Program-made: the position numbers and the translations under genes
Assembly: GCF_001026695.1 (NCBI RefSeq)
Contig: NZ_LDNB01000010.1
Location: forward strand, 82,483-146,482
DNA from: Neobacillus vireti
GTDB taxonomy: Bacteria > Bacillota > Bacilli > Bacillales > Cytobacillaceae
Direction: 5' to 3'
DNA length: 64,000 nt
Notes under the pieces: model-generated
What the model was told of the DNA's origin: nothing
The model's input: only the letters and a program-made list of their open reading frames with translations
Database searches by the model: none
Shown here: positions 35,061-43,570 of the stretch, piece by piece
Layout of the letters: every line of letters begins with the position of its first letter
Numbering within the stretch: position 1 is the stretch's first letter

Positions 35061-35711
35061 TTAAGACAGCACCCCTTTTTCAAGCAAATAATTCTCCACT
35101 TCTTTAAATGTTTCAACAGGAATAAATGGCACCTTCTTTTCACGAAGCAGGTTTTGCAAGCCATTTTTTGCAAACGTAACATCGGCATACTGGGCAGGAT
35201 GGGAATCCGGCTCACTATCGCCGATAAAATAAATCATTGCATACTCTTCCTTCAGTTTCTGAATCACTTTCGATTTATCGATTCCGTAACGTTCAGAATA
35301 ATGCCATTGGTTTTTATCAATGTTCATATGGACGTTCTTCTCACGATAGTGCCCTTCATTGGAAAAAACCTTTACATTTTCAACACCATACTTTTTTAAG
35401 AGATGATAAATATAATAGTCAGTACCGGCACTCAAAATATAAAAATCGGCACCGCTCGCTTGTACCTTTTTAATAAAGTCAGGTACATATTCATCAATGG
35501 GAATGGAAAGTGTATCCTCGATAATTTTTTCTTCCTCTTGATTGATGGAATTAAAAATCGTCGCCAGGAAATCAATATCCTTGATTTCGCCGGCTTTCCA
35601 GTTCTTATAAAGCTCCCGGCCTTCCGGGAAATATTTGTCCATCATCACAATATAGAAGTCCTGTTTAGAAATCGTCCCATCAAAATCCGAAACAAACGCC
35701 CATTTTTTCAC
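35061..35711 (-). CDS. HAD family phosphatase, MtnX-like
   Basis: 216 aa. HAD motif I SDFDGTIS with the nucleophile Asp, motif II SAG in YILSAGTDYY, motif IV FIGDSEPDSHPA. The overall pattern resembles MtnX-type small-molecule phosphatases. GTG 35711 is preferred over the longer frame because GGAGGG precedes it by 7 nt. It abuts the G1P-dehydrogenase-like gene (no spacer), suggesting it acts on the phosphate made or used there. No methionine salvage genes are near. Confidence 0.82.
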   Translation of the reverse strand: MKKWAFVSDFDGTISKQDFYIVMMDKYFPEGRELYKNWKAGEIKDIDFLATIFNSINQEEEKIIEDTLSIPIDEYVPDFIKKVQASGADFYILSAGTDYYIYHLLKKYGVENVKVFSNEGHYREKNVHMNIDKNQWHYSERYGIDKSKVIQKLKEEYAMIYFIGDSEPDSHPAQYADVTFAKNGLQNLLREKKVPFIPVETFKEVENYLLEKGVLS

Positions 35712-35782
35712 AAAGCAGCCCTCCATGGTCAATGTTATTCCTTAGTATAATATCCAAAATATCACAAAAGGTGGATTTTATA

Positions 35783-35870
35783 AAGAAAACTCGCCGATTG
35801 GCGAGCCCGTTAGGGCGAAGACAGAGGCGTAGTTGCACTTATGCCTGATAGGAAAGGGGCCCTGAAGTCT
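35783..35870. repeat. Hairpin-rich intergenic element
   Basis: Contains the perfect 16-bp palindrome CTCGCCGATTGGCGAG (35790-35805) followed by GCCCGTTAGGGCGAAGACAGAG. It looks like a Bacillaceae dispersed repeat, but only one copy is in this window. No gene is seen in 35712-36170. Confidence 0.4.
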
Positions 35871-36170
35871 ATTAAAACTTAAAAATCTTCGCCAAAGCTT
35901 TCATTGATTCTGGACCGCAGATTTTTGCAAAACACCGTTAATGAGTTATCTTACTTGTTCTCCTTAACAACATTGTGGACCCCAGGTGCCAAATTTAAAA
36001 CTACCATTTTCCACTATATTCCAAACCTATTTTACATTGGATTCTGAATTTTCGGTATGATAATTTTGAGATGTTAGTGAAAAGTGTGATAAATTAATAG
36101 GAAGTGTAGTTTTCTTTATTTAAATATATATTATCATTTCTACAAAATACTGATGGGAGATGTTGAAAAA

Positions 36171-36692
36171 GTGTCGTTAGAAAGTGTAAAAGCCCATTTT
36201 AAACAGTGGCATCGTGACGTAGATGTGATGGAATTTGACACCTCAAGTGCTACCGTTGAACTTGCAGCCGAAGCACTTGGTGTCATCCCTGCACGGATTG
36301 CGAAAACATTATCATTCAGGGGTGACGGAGAACAAGCCATTTTGATCGTCGCCGCTGGAGATACAAAAATCAATAACAAGAAATTTCGTGATACTTTTGG
36401 TTTTAAAGCCCGAATGCTTAATCCTGATGAAGTGCTCGAACAAACTGGACATGCAATTGGCGGAGTTTGCCCATTTGGGTTGGAAAATAATCTTGATGTT
36501 TACCTTGATGTTTCAATGAAACGATTTGAGACCCTGTTCCCGGCGTGCGGCAGTTCCAATTCTGCGATTGAATTGACCACGGAGGAAATTTTCCACTATT
36601 CACTTGCTAAGGAATGGGTGGATGTGTGCAAAGGCTGGGAAGAAGCTGATGAAGTTAATGAGAAATTCGCTTTAAAAAATTACGATAAGTGA
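36171..36692 (+). CDS. YbaK/EbsC-type aminoacyl-tRNA deacylase
   Basis: 173 aa trans-editing domain protein that hydrolyses mis-charged tRNA (Cys-tRNAPro in YbaK). Features: N-terminal SLESVKAHFKQW, FDTSSATVELAAEALGV, RIAKTLSFRGDGEQAILIVAAGD with the conserved Lys, and GGVCPFGLE. GTG 36171 is used because GGGAGATG precedes it; the ATG at 36153 would bury that site. Monocistronic or paired with the esterase 34 bp downstream. Confidence 0.87.
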   Translation: MSLESVKAHFKQWHRDVDVMEFDTSSATVELAAEALGVIPARIAKTLSFRGDGEQAILIVAAGDTKINNKKFRDTFGFKARMLNPDEVLEQTGHAIGGVCPFGLENNLDVYLDVSMKRFETLFPACGSSNSAIELTTEEIFHYSLAKEWVDVCKGWEEADEVNEKFALKNYDK

Positions 36693-36725
36693 AAGTGACT
36701 CAATTTAAAACAGAGGTGAGCAAGT

Positions 36726-37505
36726 ATGCTGGAAATACACCAAGTTTATATGACTTCTTTCAAACAGGATCGAACAATCAGGGTCTATCTACCAGTTAGC
36801 TATAACCAAAGTGGCAAGGTTTACCCCGTGTTATATATGCACGATGGACAGAATGTTTTTGAAGATGCTGGTGCCATTAACGGAGTATCTTTGGGAATGA
36901 AAGACTATTTAGATGAAAGTGGATTAGAGATTATTGTCGTAGGAATTGATCTCAATACTGAGGGTGAAGAGCGGGTTAACGAATATTGTCCATGGATAAA
37001 TGGTGAACTGAGCAAAAAAGTATTAGGCTATGCTAGTCCAACAGGCGGCAGAGGTGAAGAATATTTAGATTTTGTCGTAAATGAGTTAAAACCCTTAATT
37101 GACAAGAAATACCGCACGCTTACAAACCATACATCGATGGCAGGAATTTCATTAGGTGGTCTTATTTCCACTTATGCTGCCTGTCGTTATCCTCAGATTT
37201 TTAAAAGAATAGCAGCTTTATCACCAGCATTTTATCGGAACCAGGAGGAAATAGAGAAATTAATTATAAACTCTGACCTATCAGCAGTCGAACGGTTTTA
37301 TATGGACTGCGGAACGAAAGAGGCCGGTGAAAATGAAGAATTAAGTAAGCTCTTTTTCAAAAGGAATAACGGGGTTTATCAGATTTTGAGCAGTAAAATT
37401 CCGAACTCCAAGTTTCAAATGATTGAATCTGGAGAACACAACTATACGAACTTCAGAAACAGAATCCCTGACATGCTTGCTTATTTATTTTCAGACGAAA
37501 TATAA
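36726..37505 (+). CDS. Alpha/beta esterase (esterase-D/enterochelin esterase type)
   Basis: 259 aa, PF00756-like fold. Start of core YPVLYMHDGQNVF, nucleophile elbow GISLGG with catalytic Ser, and late GEHNYTNFRNR with catalytic His. AGAGGTGA 6 nt before ATG. Such proteins hydrolyse siderophore or acyl esters; there are no siderophore genes nearby, so substrate is open. Confidence 0.83.
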   Translation: MLEIHQVYMTSFKQDRTIRVYLPVSYNQSGKVYPVLYMHDGQNVFEDAGAINGVSLGMKDYLDESGLEIIVVGIDLNTEGEERVNEYCPWINGELSKKVLGYASPTGGRGEEYLDFVVNELKPLIDKKYRTLTNHTSMAGISLGGLISTYAACRYPQIFKRIAALSPAFYRNQEEIEKLIINSDLSAVERFYMDCGTKEAGENEELSKLFFKRNNGVYQILSSKIPNSKFQMIESGEHNYTNFRNRIPDMLAYLFSDEI

Positions 37506-37674
37506 ATGGCGTTACACGACAATATCCCCTGAAAATGCACATCATTAATAAACACAGTCTAACATATGAAAGGCAGCTTGATCAAAGCTGTGGTTCACCT
37601 ATTCAAACTATAAAATGTATATTTTCCTCTTAGAAGTGATTCGTTTTTGCGACGCCCCACTTTTTCAAACGAGT

Positions 37675-37711
37675 AAAGGTATGGTTGATAAATGGCCATA
37701 CCTTTCGTCTA
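37675..37711 (+). terminator. Terminator between convergent genes
   Basis: Stem AAAGGTATGG/CCATACCTTT, 10-nt loop, then CGTCTATTTTTTT on the plus strand. Confidence 0.75.
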
Positions 37712-38164
37712 TTTTTTTAATTGACCTTTTAATGCAATTAATTTGTTCTTAATAAATGGTTCGATTTCTTCGGGTAATTGATTTAAGCTAAAAAACATGG
37801 CTTCTATTCCTTGATTTCTATCAGGAGCTATTTCTCCTTCGTACTCGGTACATAAATAACCAATTGCAACAGTATGGTACCTTTCATCGACTCGATTTAT
37901 TAATTCCTTGCCTGAATAGACACCAAACAATTTTAACGCCTTTATCTTTACGCCGATATTTTCAAAGACAATTCGTGTAATACACTCTTCAACTGACTCA
38001 TTTAACTGTAAAGTTCCACCTGGAATAGTCCACGTTCCACCAATGTTTCGACTTAGTAGAATTTCTCCTTTTTTATTAATGATTGCTACGCTAGGCCGCA
38101 CGATGATAAGTGGAGAATCCCCAATCATTTCTCTTATCTCTTCCCAATACCCGATAAATACCAC
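37709..38164 (-). CDS. Nudix hydrolase-like protein, altered catalytic box
   Basis: 151 aa. Nudix fold with an N-terminal helix (YWEEIREMIGDSPLI), but the box is altered: G-x5-E is present (GTLQLNE), while REUxEExGU reads R-I-V-F-E-N-I-G-V. The first Glu and one of the paired Glu are lost, so pyrophosphohydrolysis may be weak or absent. The annotated GTG overlaps its own ribosome site (AGGGAG); an ATC three codons on is better spaced. Single gene. Confidence 0.78.
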   Translation of the reverse strand: MVFIGYWEEIREMIGDSPLIIVRPSVAIINKKGEILLSRNIGGTWTIPGGTLQLNESVEECITRIVFENIGVKIKALKLFGVYSGKELINRVDERYHTVAIGYLCTEYEGEIAPDRNQGIEAMFFSLNQLPEEIEPFIKNKLIALKGQLKK

Positions 38165-38214
38165 TCCCTATGCTGAGGCTTAAATGCAACTTTTTTATTG
38201 AAATTGAACAGTAG

Positions 38215-38237
38215 AAAGGAGTAACCTACTCCTTTTT
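38215..38237 (-). terminator. Short hairpin after small ORF
   Basis: AAAGGAGT/ACTCCTTT stem with a 5-nt loop. The U-run is weak on the minus strand. Confidence 0.45.
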
Positions 38238-38249
38238 AGATGGCATTTG

Positions 38250-38450
38250 TCAGCCGCCTTCTATACAAGTTGCGTTGGAACTTCCTACAACTTTATTTAA
38301 TTCAGTTAACAATTCTTGAAAAATGTTGTCGTTTACTAATACTTGTAAGGTCTTTTCTGTAATTGGAACATTGTATTTTTGAAATACCCCTAATGTTTCT
38401 TCCCATATTTCGCTTATAGCCTTTGAAGTCATATTTGATTGGATTACCAA
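38250..38450 (-). CDS. Small hypothetical protein
   Basis: 66 aa from TTG 38450, placed by AAAGGTGG 7 nt upstream. Mostly helical look (SKAISEIWEETLGVFQKYN, LQVLVNDNIFQELLTELN), ending in ATCIEGG. No known motif. Followed by a hairpin, supporting a real short gene. Confidence 0.5.
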   Translation of the reverse strand: MVIQSNMTSKAISEIWEETLGVFQKYNVPITEKTLQVLVNDNIFQELLTELNKVVGSSNATCIEGG

Positions 38451-38505
38451 AAAAACAACCACCTTTAATCCTTATATTAGCACTTTTGGGCTCACCTTTA
38501 TTCTA

Positions 38506-39495
38506 CTATTTTGTGCTACTCCATTCATTAACCGTCTCTTTCACTAATTGCACAAAGGCGTCCTTTTCTTCTATAATCAATGTATGTGCAGACTGCTCAA
38601 ACCACACCCATTTTTTATAAGGAGCCTGAAGTTGGTTAAAAAAGGCTTCTGCTAATTCACTTGGAGCCGTGAAATCATGACGTCCTCCACATATAACAAT
38701 CGGAACCTGAATGCTTTTACTAGATTGAAAGAAGTCAAGATTCTCCAACTCCTCTTTAAAAACGTTCATCGAATATATTTGTCCCCTAATCCATTTAATT
38801 AAATCAATCAAGCGATATTCAGGACTTTTCATGACAGATTTAAAAATGGTACCAGCAAAATTCCCCGTGTGCACAAGTCCTCCGCCAAATTCTTGTAACC
38901 ATTTATTGTGGATACGATCGGAGTTCAAGCTTTTCCATGGCGGAGATCCTAATTTTTCAAGCTGTGCATAGGCTTTTTCATTTCCGATTTCCTTCGCCTT
39001 TCTGAGCGTGTATTCATATGAGATTCTTTCGTTTTCTTTCATATTCACGACTTGGGAAACAGCAAAATACCCATAGAATAGTTCAGGCCGACGCTCAATT
39101 GCCAAATACGAGAGAATAGTTCCCCACGAATGACCGAGTATATAGATTTTATCTTTATGAAAACGAGCACATAATTTTCCCGCTATTTCAATCAGATCAT
39201 TGACCATTTGATCAATGGTCATCGATTCTTTCGGTGTTTTTTTTGAAAAAGAAAGACCTGCACCCCGTTGATCATAATTCACAACCAGGAAATCCTTTTC
39301 AAGCTCAGAGCTATAGCGGCTAATAAAACCGATTTGCGCCCCGCCTGGCCCCCCATGTACCCATAGAATAATAGGCTTGCTCTGATCATGGCCACGGAGA
39401 AGCAGCCATTGCTCTACACCGCCAATGTTTATCTTTTCAAGTGAAGCAATGCTGTTTGGTGCATTAGGAATTGTTTGCGTTTTATTAGTAAACAT
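38506..39495 (-). CDS. Alpha/beta hydrolase, proline-iminopeptidase-like
   Basis: 329 aa. HGGPGGAQ oxyanion loop, nucleophile elbow GHSWGT, Asp in GGRHDFTAP and catalytic His in SAHTL: the order seen in proline iminopeptidases. Start ATG 39495 has GGAG at 8 nt; in-frame GTG (39552) and TTG (39570) are alternatives. Single gene; substrate unproven. Confidence 0.82.
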   Translation of the reverse strand: MFTNKTQTIPNAPNSIASLEKINIGGVEQWLLLRGHDQSKPIILWVHGGPGGAQIGFISRYSSELEKDFLVVNYDQRGAGLSFSKKTPKESMTIDQMVNDLIEIAGKLCARFHKDKIYILGHSWGTILSYLAIERRPELFYGYFAVSQVVNMKENERISYEYTLRKAKEIGNEKAYAQLEKLGSPPWKSLNSDRIHNKWLQEFGGGLVHTGNFAGTIFKSVMKSPEYRLIDLIKWIRGQIYSMNVFKEELENLDFFQSSKSIQVPIVICGGRHDFTAPSELAEAFFNQLQAPYKKWVWFEQSAHTLIIEEKDAFVQLVKETVNEWSSTK

Positions 39496-39665
39496 TTGAT
39501 CATCTCCATCAACAAGTTTGAATCTTAGAGACTTTTCTTGACCTCTTTTCACGTTACTTACTTCCACCAAGAGAAATAAAAAATCATTATCATTAAATAT
39601 TCCCTTCTTCGTAAATAATTCCCTCTATTTTGAGAGTGCATTTTCACATTTACCTAAAAAAGGAA

Positions 39666-39713
39666 AAGGGTGTCAGGCACCATGTGAAAATTCACATGGT
39701 GCCTGACACCCTT
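39666..39713. repeat. Dispersed 45-bp palindrome, copy 1
   Basis: Arms of 23 bp, each containing GGTGTCAGGCACC plus ATGTGAA, meet at a 2-nt loop. Located between convergent 3' and upstream ends of minus genes; could terminate the DUF2269-like gene. Confidence 0.9.
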
Positions 39714-39720
39714 CTTTCTA

Positions 39721-40176
39721 TTAGAATGGTTTTAATATCATTAAGGAGATAATGATTAGAAATATCACATTTTCCAAGTTTTCAAGGCGAAATAGAACTT
39801 TTGATAGTCGCCAATATTCTTCTGGAATGGCTTCGCCTTTATGGGAATCTAATAAGGCTTTAATTGGTTTCGATCTGGGTGACAAGACAATCGGTCCCAT
39901 CGCAAGGGCTGCCAAAAAGAGCACGAGACTTGTTACATACCAGCCCATCCGAAATAGACTTGGATTTAAATAGCCCATCGCTAAACCAGTGAGGAGTAAA
40001 AATATGCCCCCAACCATCACAAATATATGTAATTTATGTCTGATCTTATATGAATGTCTTAACTCGGTCATCGTATTGCCCGATTTAACAACAGTCGTCA
40101 AAACAAAACCCGGACCCATCCCCAAGATGGCGGAGAAAATATGTATGAAAACAATGATTTTATAAATAGTACCCAC
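39721..40176 (-). CDS. DUF2269-like integral membrane protein
   Basis: 151 aa with four predicted helices (about 5-25, 49-68, 78-97, 130-148). HIFSAILGMGPGF near the start and a conserved-looking His pair in the second helix region (RHKLHIF). Resembles DUF2269 small membrane proteins. GTG start with GGGGGATG 9 nt upstream. Function unknown. Confidence 0.72.
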   Translation of the reverse strand: MGTIYKIIVFIHIFSAILGMGPGFVLTTVVKSGNTMTELRHSYKIRHKLHIFVMVGGIFLLLTGLAMGYLNPSLFRMGWYVTSLVLFLAALAMGPIVLSPRSKPIKALLDSHKGEAIPEEYWRLSKVLFRLENLENVIFLIIISLMILKPF

Positions 40177-40363
40177 AGGTGTGCATCCCCCAATCTCTGC
40201 ATTCTCCTATTTTATCATAAAAATATCATCTTAAAAGTAATGGTGTTGGCAATGTGAAGATGATTTTGTCCTTTTTCAGCCATTAATTTTCCATCCTCTA
40301 AATGCTATAATGGAGATTACTGAAATCTGAAAGGGGGCTGTAATCATCAATAATATTGTAAAG

Positions 40364-40750
40364 ATGCTCTTTATTATCAGTGGATTTATTGCCCTAGGCC
40401 TAGGCATTTTAGGCATTATCTTACCGCTGCTGCCGACAACTCCGTTTTTACTTTTAGCATCCTTCTGCTTCGTAAAGGGATCAGACAGATTCGCGCAATG
40501 GTTTAAAGCGACAAAAATCTATCAGCGGCATTTAGAGAGCTTTGTCAAAGAGCGAGCAATGACACTAAAACAAAAACTAACCATTCTATTAACCGCAGAC
40601 GTTATGATTGCCATCCCCTTCATCCTCCTCAACAATATGATGATAAGGGTCATCCTCCTGCTAGTCATATGCTATAAATACTATTACTTCTTCACTAAAA
40701 TTAAAACAAAGGGTGTCAGGCACCATGTGAAAAATTCACATGGTGCCTGA
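40364..40750 (+). CDS. YbaN/DUF454 family membrane protein with repeat-derived tail
   Basis: 128 aa. Two or three helices with the family signature GIIGI/ILPLLPTTPFLLLASFCF. The last residues KGVRHHVKNSHGA and the stop are encoded by a copy of the dispersed GGTGTCAGGCACC palindrome, so the natural C-terminus was replaced. ATG 40364 lies 27 nt from AGGGGG; a non-standard ATC nearer the site (40344 or 40347) could be the real start. Confidence 0.78.
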   Translation: MLFIISGFIALGLGILGIILPLLPTTPFLLLASFCFVKGSDRFAQWFKATKIYQRHLESFVKERAMTLKQKLTILLTADVMIAIPFILLNNMMIRVILLLVICYKYYYFFTKIKTKGVRHHVKNSHGA

Positions 40751-40755
40751 CACCC
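40710..40755. repeat. Dispersed 45-bp palindrome, copy 2
   Basis: GGGTGTCAGGCACC/GGTGCCTGACACCC arms with inner ATGTGAA/TTCACAT, loop AAA. Overlaps the final codons and stop of the ybaN-like gene. Confidence 0.92.
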
Positions 40756-40847
40756 CTTTCTTTTTGGAACTAGGACAAATGTCGAAACAAATTTTCTGTT
40801 GAGGTAATATAATATTAGGATGATGAGTCAAGCTGGGAGTGATGATA

Positions 40848-41465
40848 TTGGAACCAAAATGGCTGGGTTGGGCAAAGCAGCTTCAGTCCATTGCCCAAAC
40901 GGGATTAATGTATTCAAAAGATGTGTATGACTTGGAGCGATTTGAATTAATCCGCAATATTAGCGTGGACATTTTGGCGCACCATACAGATATGGACAGG
41001 ACTGTTATCAAAGAGCTATTTGCTAGTGAAAAAGGTTATGCGACGCCTAAAGTCGATATTCGAGGTGTGGTCTTTAAAGAAGGGAAAATATTAATGGTCC
41101 GCGAAAACATGGATGGCCGCTGGTCATTACCTGGCGGATGGGCTGATATTGGATTAACTCCAAGTGAAGTTGCTGTTAAGGAGATTAAGGAAGAATCGGG
41201 ATTTGATGTGAAAGCAGTTAAATTGTTAGCCGTAATGGATATGAAACGTCACCCCCATCCGCCTTCTTCCTATCACATTTATAAAATGTTGATCCAATGT
41301 GAGATTATTGGCGGGCAGGCTGCGGAGGGTATTGAAACAAGCGCAGTGAAGTTTTTTGCGGAAAATGAACTGCCGCCGCTATCAACGGCTCGGAATACAG
41401 AATCACAAATTGAAATGGCTTTTAACTATTTAAAAAATCCTCAAGAGCCCATCTATTTTGATTAG
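40848..41465 (+). CDS. Nudix hydrolase with N-terminal helical domain (YjhB-like)
   Basis: 205 aa. N-terminal domain EPKWLGWAKQLQSIAQTGL and YSKDVYDLERFE, then a Nudix domain with an intact box GGWADIGLTPSEVAVKEIKEESGF (K for R in the REUxEE core). This matches ADP-ribose-type pyrophosphatases of the Bacillus YjhB type. TTG 40848 is taken because GGGAG lies 8 nt upstream. Followed by a strong terminator. Confidence 0.85.
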   Translation: MEPKWLGWAKQLQSIAQTGLMYSKDVYDLERFELIRNISVDILAHHTDMDRTVIKELFASEKGYATPKVDIRGVVFKEGKILMVRENMDGRWSLPGGWADIGLTPSEVAVKEIKEESGFDVKAVKLLAVMDMKRHPHPPSSYHIYKMLIQCEIIGGQAAEGIETSAVKFFAENELPPLSTARNTESQIEMAFNYLKNPQEPIYFD

Positions 41466-41513
41466 GTCTTTTATAGTAATTGGCGGCGGTCCTCGTCTTA
41501 ATTCTAAACATGG

Positions 41514-41573
41514 CAAAACCAAGGTGTATTTGAAATTCGTCAAAATACATCTTGGTTTATTGTTTTTTAGTCT
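41514..41573 (+). terminator. Long terminator hairpin
   Basis: Arms AACCAAGGTGTATTT and AAATACATCTTGGTT with one G-T pair, then ATTGTTTTTTAG. The rest of 41466-41682 is empty. Confidence 0.85.
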
Positions 41574-41682
41574 GGTTATTCTTGGCTGAAAACTTAGGAA
41601 CCACCCGCACTTTGTAACAAAAGAAAAGCCCACTATACGGTTGGTGTCACGAATCAGTCAGATTTATGGAGTATTCAAGTTC

Positions 41683-42096
41683 TTACTCTTTTGGCATTTT
41701 ACTTAGGTCCATATACAACACATTCCAGCGATGACCATCCAAATCGGAAAAACCGCAGCCGTACATCCAGCCTTGGCTCACTGCTGGCTCACCAAAGATG
41801 GTACCGCCAGCCTCTGCAGCCTTCTTTGCCATTTCATCAACTTCTGTCCTGCTCTCTGCATCAATGGATAGCAATACTTCCGTCGCTTGCTTTGTGTCGA
41901 CAATTTCATGTTGGGTAAAATTTTTGAAAGTGGAATCAGGAAAAAGCATCACCGTAGCATTATGATCCCCGATGATTAATTGTGCTTGATCATGATTGCC
42001 ATGTCGAGTATTAATAGTAAATCCAAGTTTGGCATAAAACTCTTTTGATTTATGAATGTCTTTTACCGGCAAGTTAATCCAAAATTGTTTTGTCAT
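41683..42096 (-). CDS. VOC/glyoxalase-fold protein
   Basis: 137 aa. Paired beta-alpha-beta units typical of the vicinal-oxygen-chelate fold: KSKEFYAKLGFTI near the start and GWMYGCGFSDLDGHRWNVLYMD near the end, with possible metal ligands His and Glu. Resembles the PhnB/YcgJ-type lactoylglutathione-lyase-like proteins. Overlaps the GNAT stop by ATGA. Substrate unknown. Confidence 0.8.
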   Translation of the reverse strand: MTKQFWINLPVKDIHKSKEFYAKLGFTINTRHGNHDQAQLIIGDHNATVMLFPDSTFKNFTQHEIVDTKQATEVLLSIDAESRTEVDEMAKKAAEAGGTIFGEPAVSQGWMYGCGFSDLDGHRWNVLYMDLSKMPKE

Positions 42097-42632
42097 AGTG
42101 ATTTTTCTCCTTGTCCATTAATCTTACTTGTATTGCTAAAAAGTTTTGCCATATAGTATTCATCCGTATACTCGCCTGCAATTAAAAGGGAATGTTTTTT
42201 AATCCCCTCTATCTCAAATCCCATTCTCTTATACAATGCCACACCGGCTTCGTTCCCAGATACAACGGTCAGCTCTAAACGGTGGATTTTCCGTCCAATC
42301 GCCCATTCTTCTAGCTTTGTAAATAACTTTGTTCCGATGCCTTTTCCTCGATAATCCTTTAGAATTCCAATAACGATATAGGCTGAATGTTTGGTTCTTC
42401 TTACAGTACCGCCTATCGCAAACAAATATCCAATCAAGGTGTTGTCTTTTTCTGCAACGAATATAGTAGAGTTTTCACTTTTTATCATATTCTCTATTCT
42501 TATTTTTTGCTGTTCAGGGGTAACTTGTCTTTCTCCAGCTTCCATCAGCATAAACTTTGATTCTGCCTCAACTTGTAAAATAAGGCGCACTAAGTTTTCT
42601 GCATCTGAAACTTTTATTTCTCTAATAACCAT
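42093..42632 (-). CDS. GNAT family acetyltransferase
   Basis: 179 aa. Acetyl-CoA site YIVIGILKDYRGKGIGTKLF, then LTVVSGNEAGVALYKRMGFEIEG. Similar to ribosomal-protein or small-amine acetyltransferases. AAGGGGG upstream. Forms an ATGA-coupled pair with the VOC protein, and the two may modify or detoxify one compound. Confidence 0.85.
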   Translation of the reverse strand: MVIREIKVSDAENLVRLILQVEAESKFMLMEAGERQVTPEQQKIRIENMIKSENSTIFVAEKDNTLIGYLFAIGGTVRRTKHSAYIVIGILKDYRGKGIGTKLFTKLEEWAIGRKIHRLELTVVSGNEAGVALYKRMGFEIEGIKKHSLLIAGEYTDEYYMAKLFSNTSKINGQGEKSL

Positions 42633-42727
42633 TGCCTATTTCCCCCTTGAAAAAATTTCCCCTATTATTTATGACCAGACTAGTTTTATCTGAATTTACC
42701 ATTACGTAACCCTCTACTGCCTTCAGC

Positions 42728-43024
42728 TTATGATAGCTTGACTTTCTCAAAATGTTCAACTGTTGGAAAAGGATCATAAAAATGATGTAATTGCTTTTTC
42801 CATTCTTGGTATTCACTTGATTGTCTGAATCCAACAATATGGTCTTCTACAGTTTCCCACTTTACTAATAATAAATATTTTCCCTCCTCTTCCATACAAC
42901 GCTGCAATTCGTGAGAATGGTAACCCTTCATAGATGAGATAATTTCAGATGCCTTTCGAAAAGCTTCCTCATATTCCTTTTCCTTGCCTTGTTTAACGTA
43001 TAGCATAGCTGCTTCTAATATCAT
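42728..43024 (-). CDS. Antibiotic biosynthesis monooxygenase (ABM)-like protein
   Basis: 98 aa single ABM domain: ILEAAMLYVKQGKEKEYEEAF, YHSHELQRCMEEEGKYLLLVKW and FRQSSEYQEWKK. Small dimeric dabb/ABM proteins act as cofactor-free oxygenases or heme-related enzymes; no heme-binding residue can be assigned. AAGGGGG before ATG. Downstream of a GNAT gene (21-bp gap). Confidence 0.8.
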   Translation of the reverse strand: MILEAAMLYVKQGKEKEYEEAFRKASEIISSMKGYHSHELQRCMEEEGKYLLLVKWETVEDHIVGFRQSSEYQEWKKQLHHFYDPFPTVEHFEKVKLS

Positions 43025-43045
43025 AAAGTTTCCCCCTTTTATTCC

Positions 43046-43555
43046 TTAAAGGATATTCCTTATATCCTCGAGCCCATACACAAGTTCATTTAGGTTATCC
43101 CCGGCAAAGCTCACTTCAATGGTATCAATTTCTTTACCTCCAAGTACCTCATAAAAAAAGCGTGAGCTATTATCTTCAAGCACTAACACCAACATGGTGG
43201 AGATATTTTGCTGCAGCAGTTCTGCTATGATTGGTTTCACCAACAACTTTCCAAGTCCGTTTCCTTGGTATTCCTTTAAAATATAAATGGCATATAATTC
43301 GCCTGCGTAATCGTGATATTTGCCCGTTCTCGCCTTGCCGCCAGACGAAAATCCAACAATTTTCCCTTCCTTGGTTTCCGCAACATAGACACCTCCATTA
43401 GGAATGTTGTCCTGCCATAACTGCTCACGGCTTTCATAGGAAAGTTTGTTTAAATATTCGTCTGGAACAATGTTAGCATAGGTAGTTCTCCAACTATCAA
43501 CATGGACTTTAGCGATTCCAACGGCATCAGCTAACACAGCTTTTCTAATCTTCAT
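43046..43555 (-). CDS. GNAT family acetyltransferase
   Basis: 169 aa. N-terminal VHVDSWRTTYANIVPDEYL and acetyl-CoA loop LYAIYILKEYQGNGLGKLLV are characteristic of GNATs of the YuaI/phosphinothricin-like class. GGAGG 9 nt before ATG. In a run of minus-strand genes with the NAT-like gene 16 bp upstream. Confidence 0.85.
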   Translation of the reverse strand: MKIRKAVLADAVGIAKVHVDSWRTTYANIVPDEYLNKLSYESREQLWQDNIPNGGVYVAETKEGKIVGFSSGGKARTGKYHDYAGELYAIYILKEYQGNGLGKLLVKPIIAELLQQNISTMLVLVLEDNSSRFFYEVLGGKEIDTIEVSFAGDNLNELVYGLEDIRNIL

Positions 43556-43570
43556 CCCAACGCCTCCATT

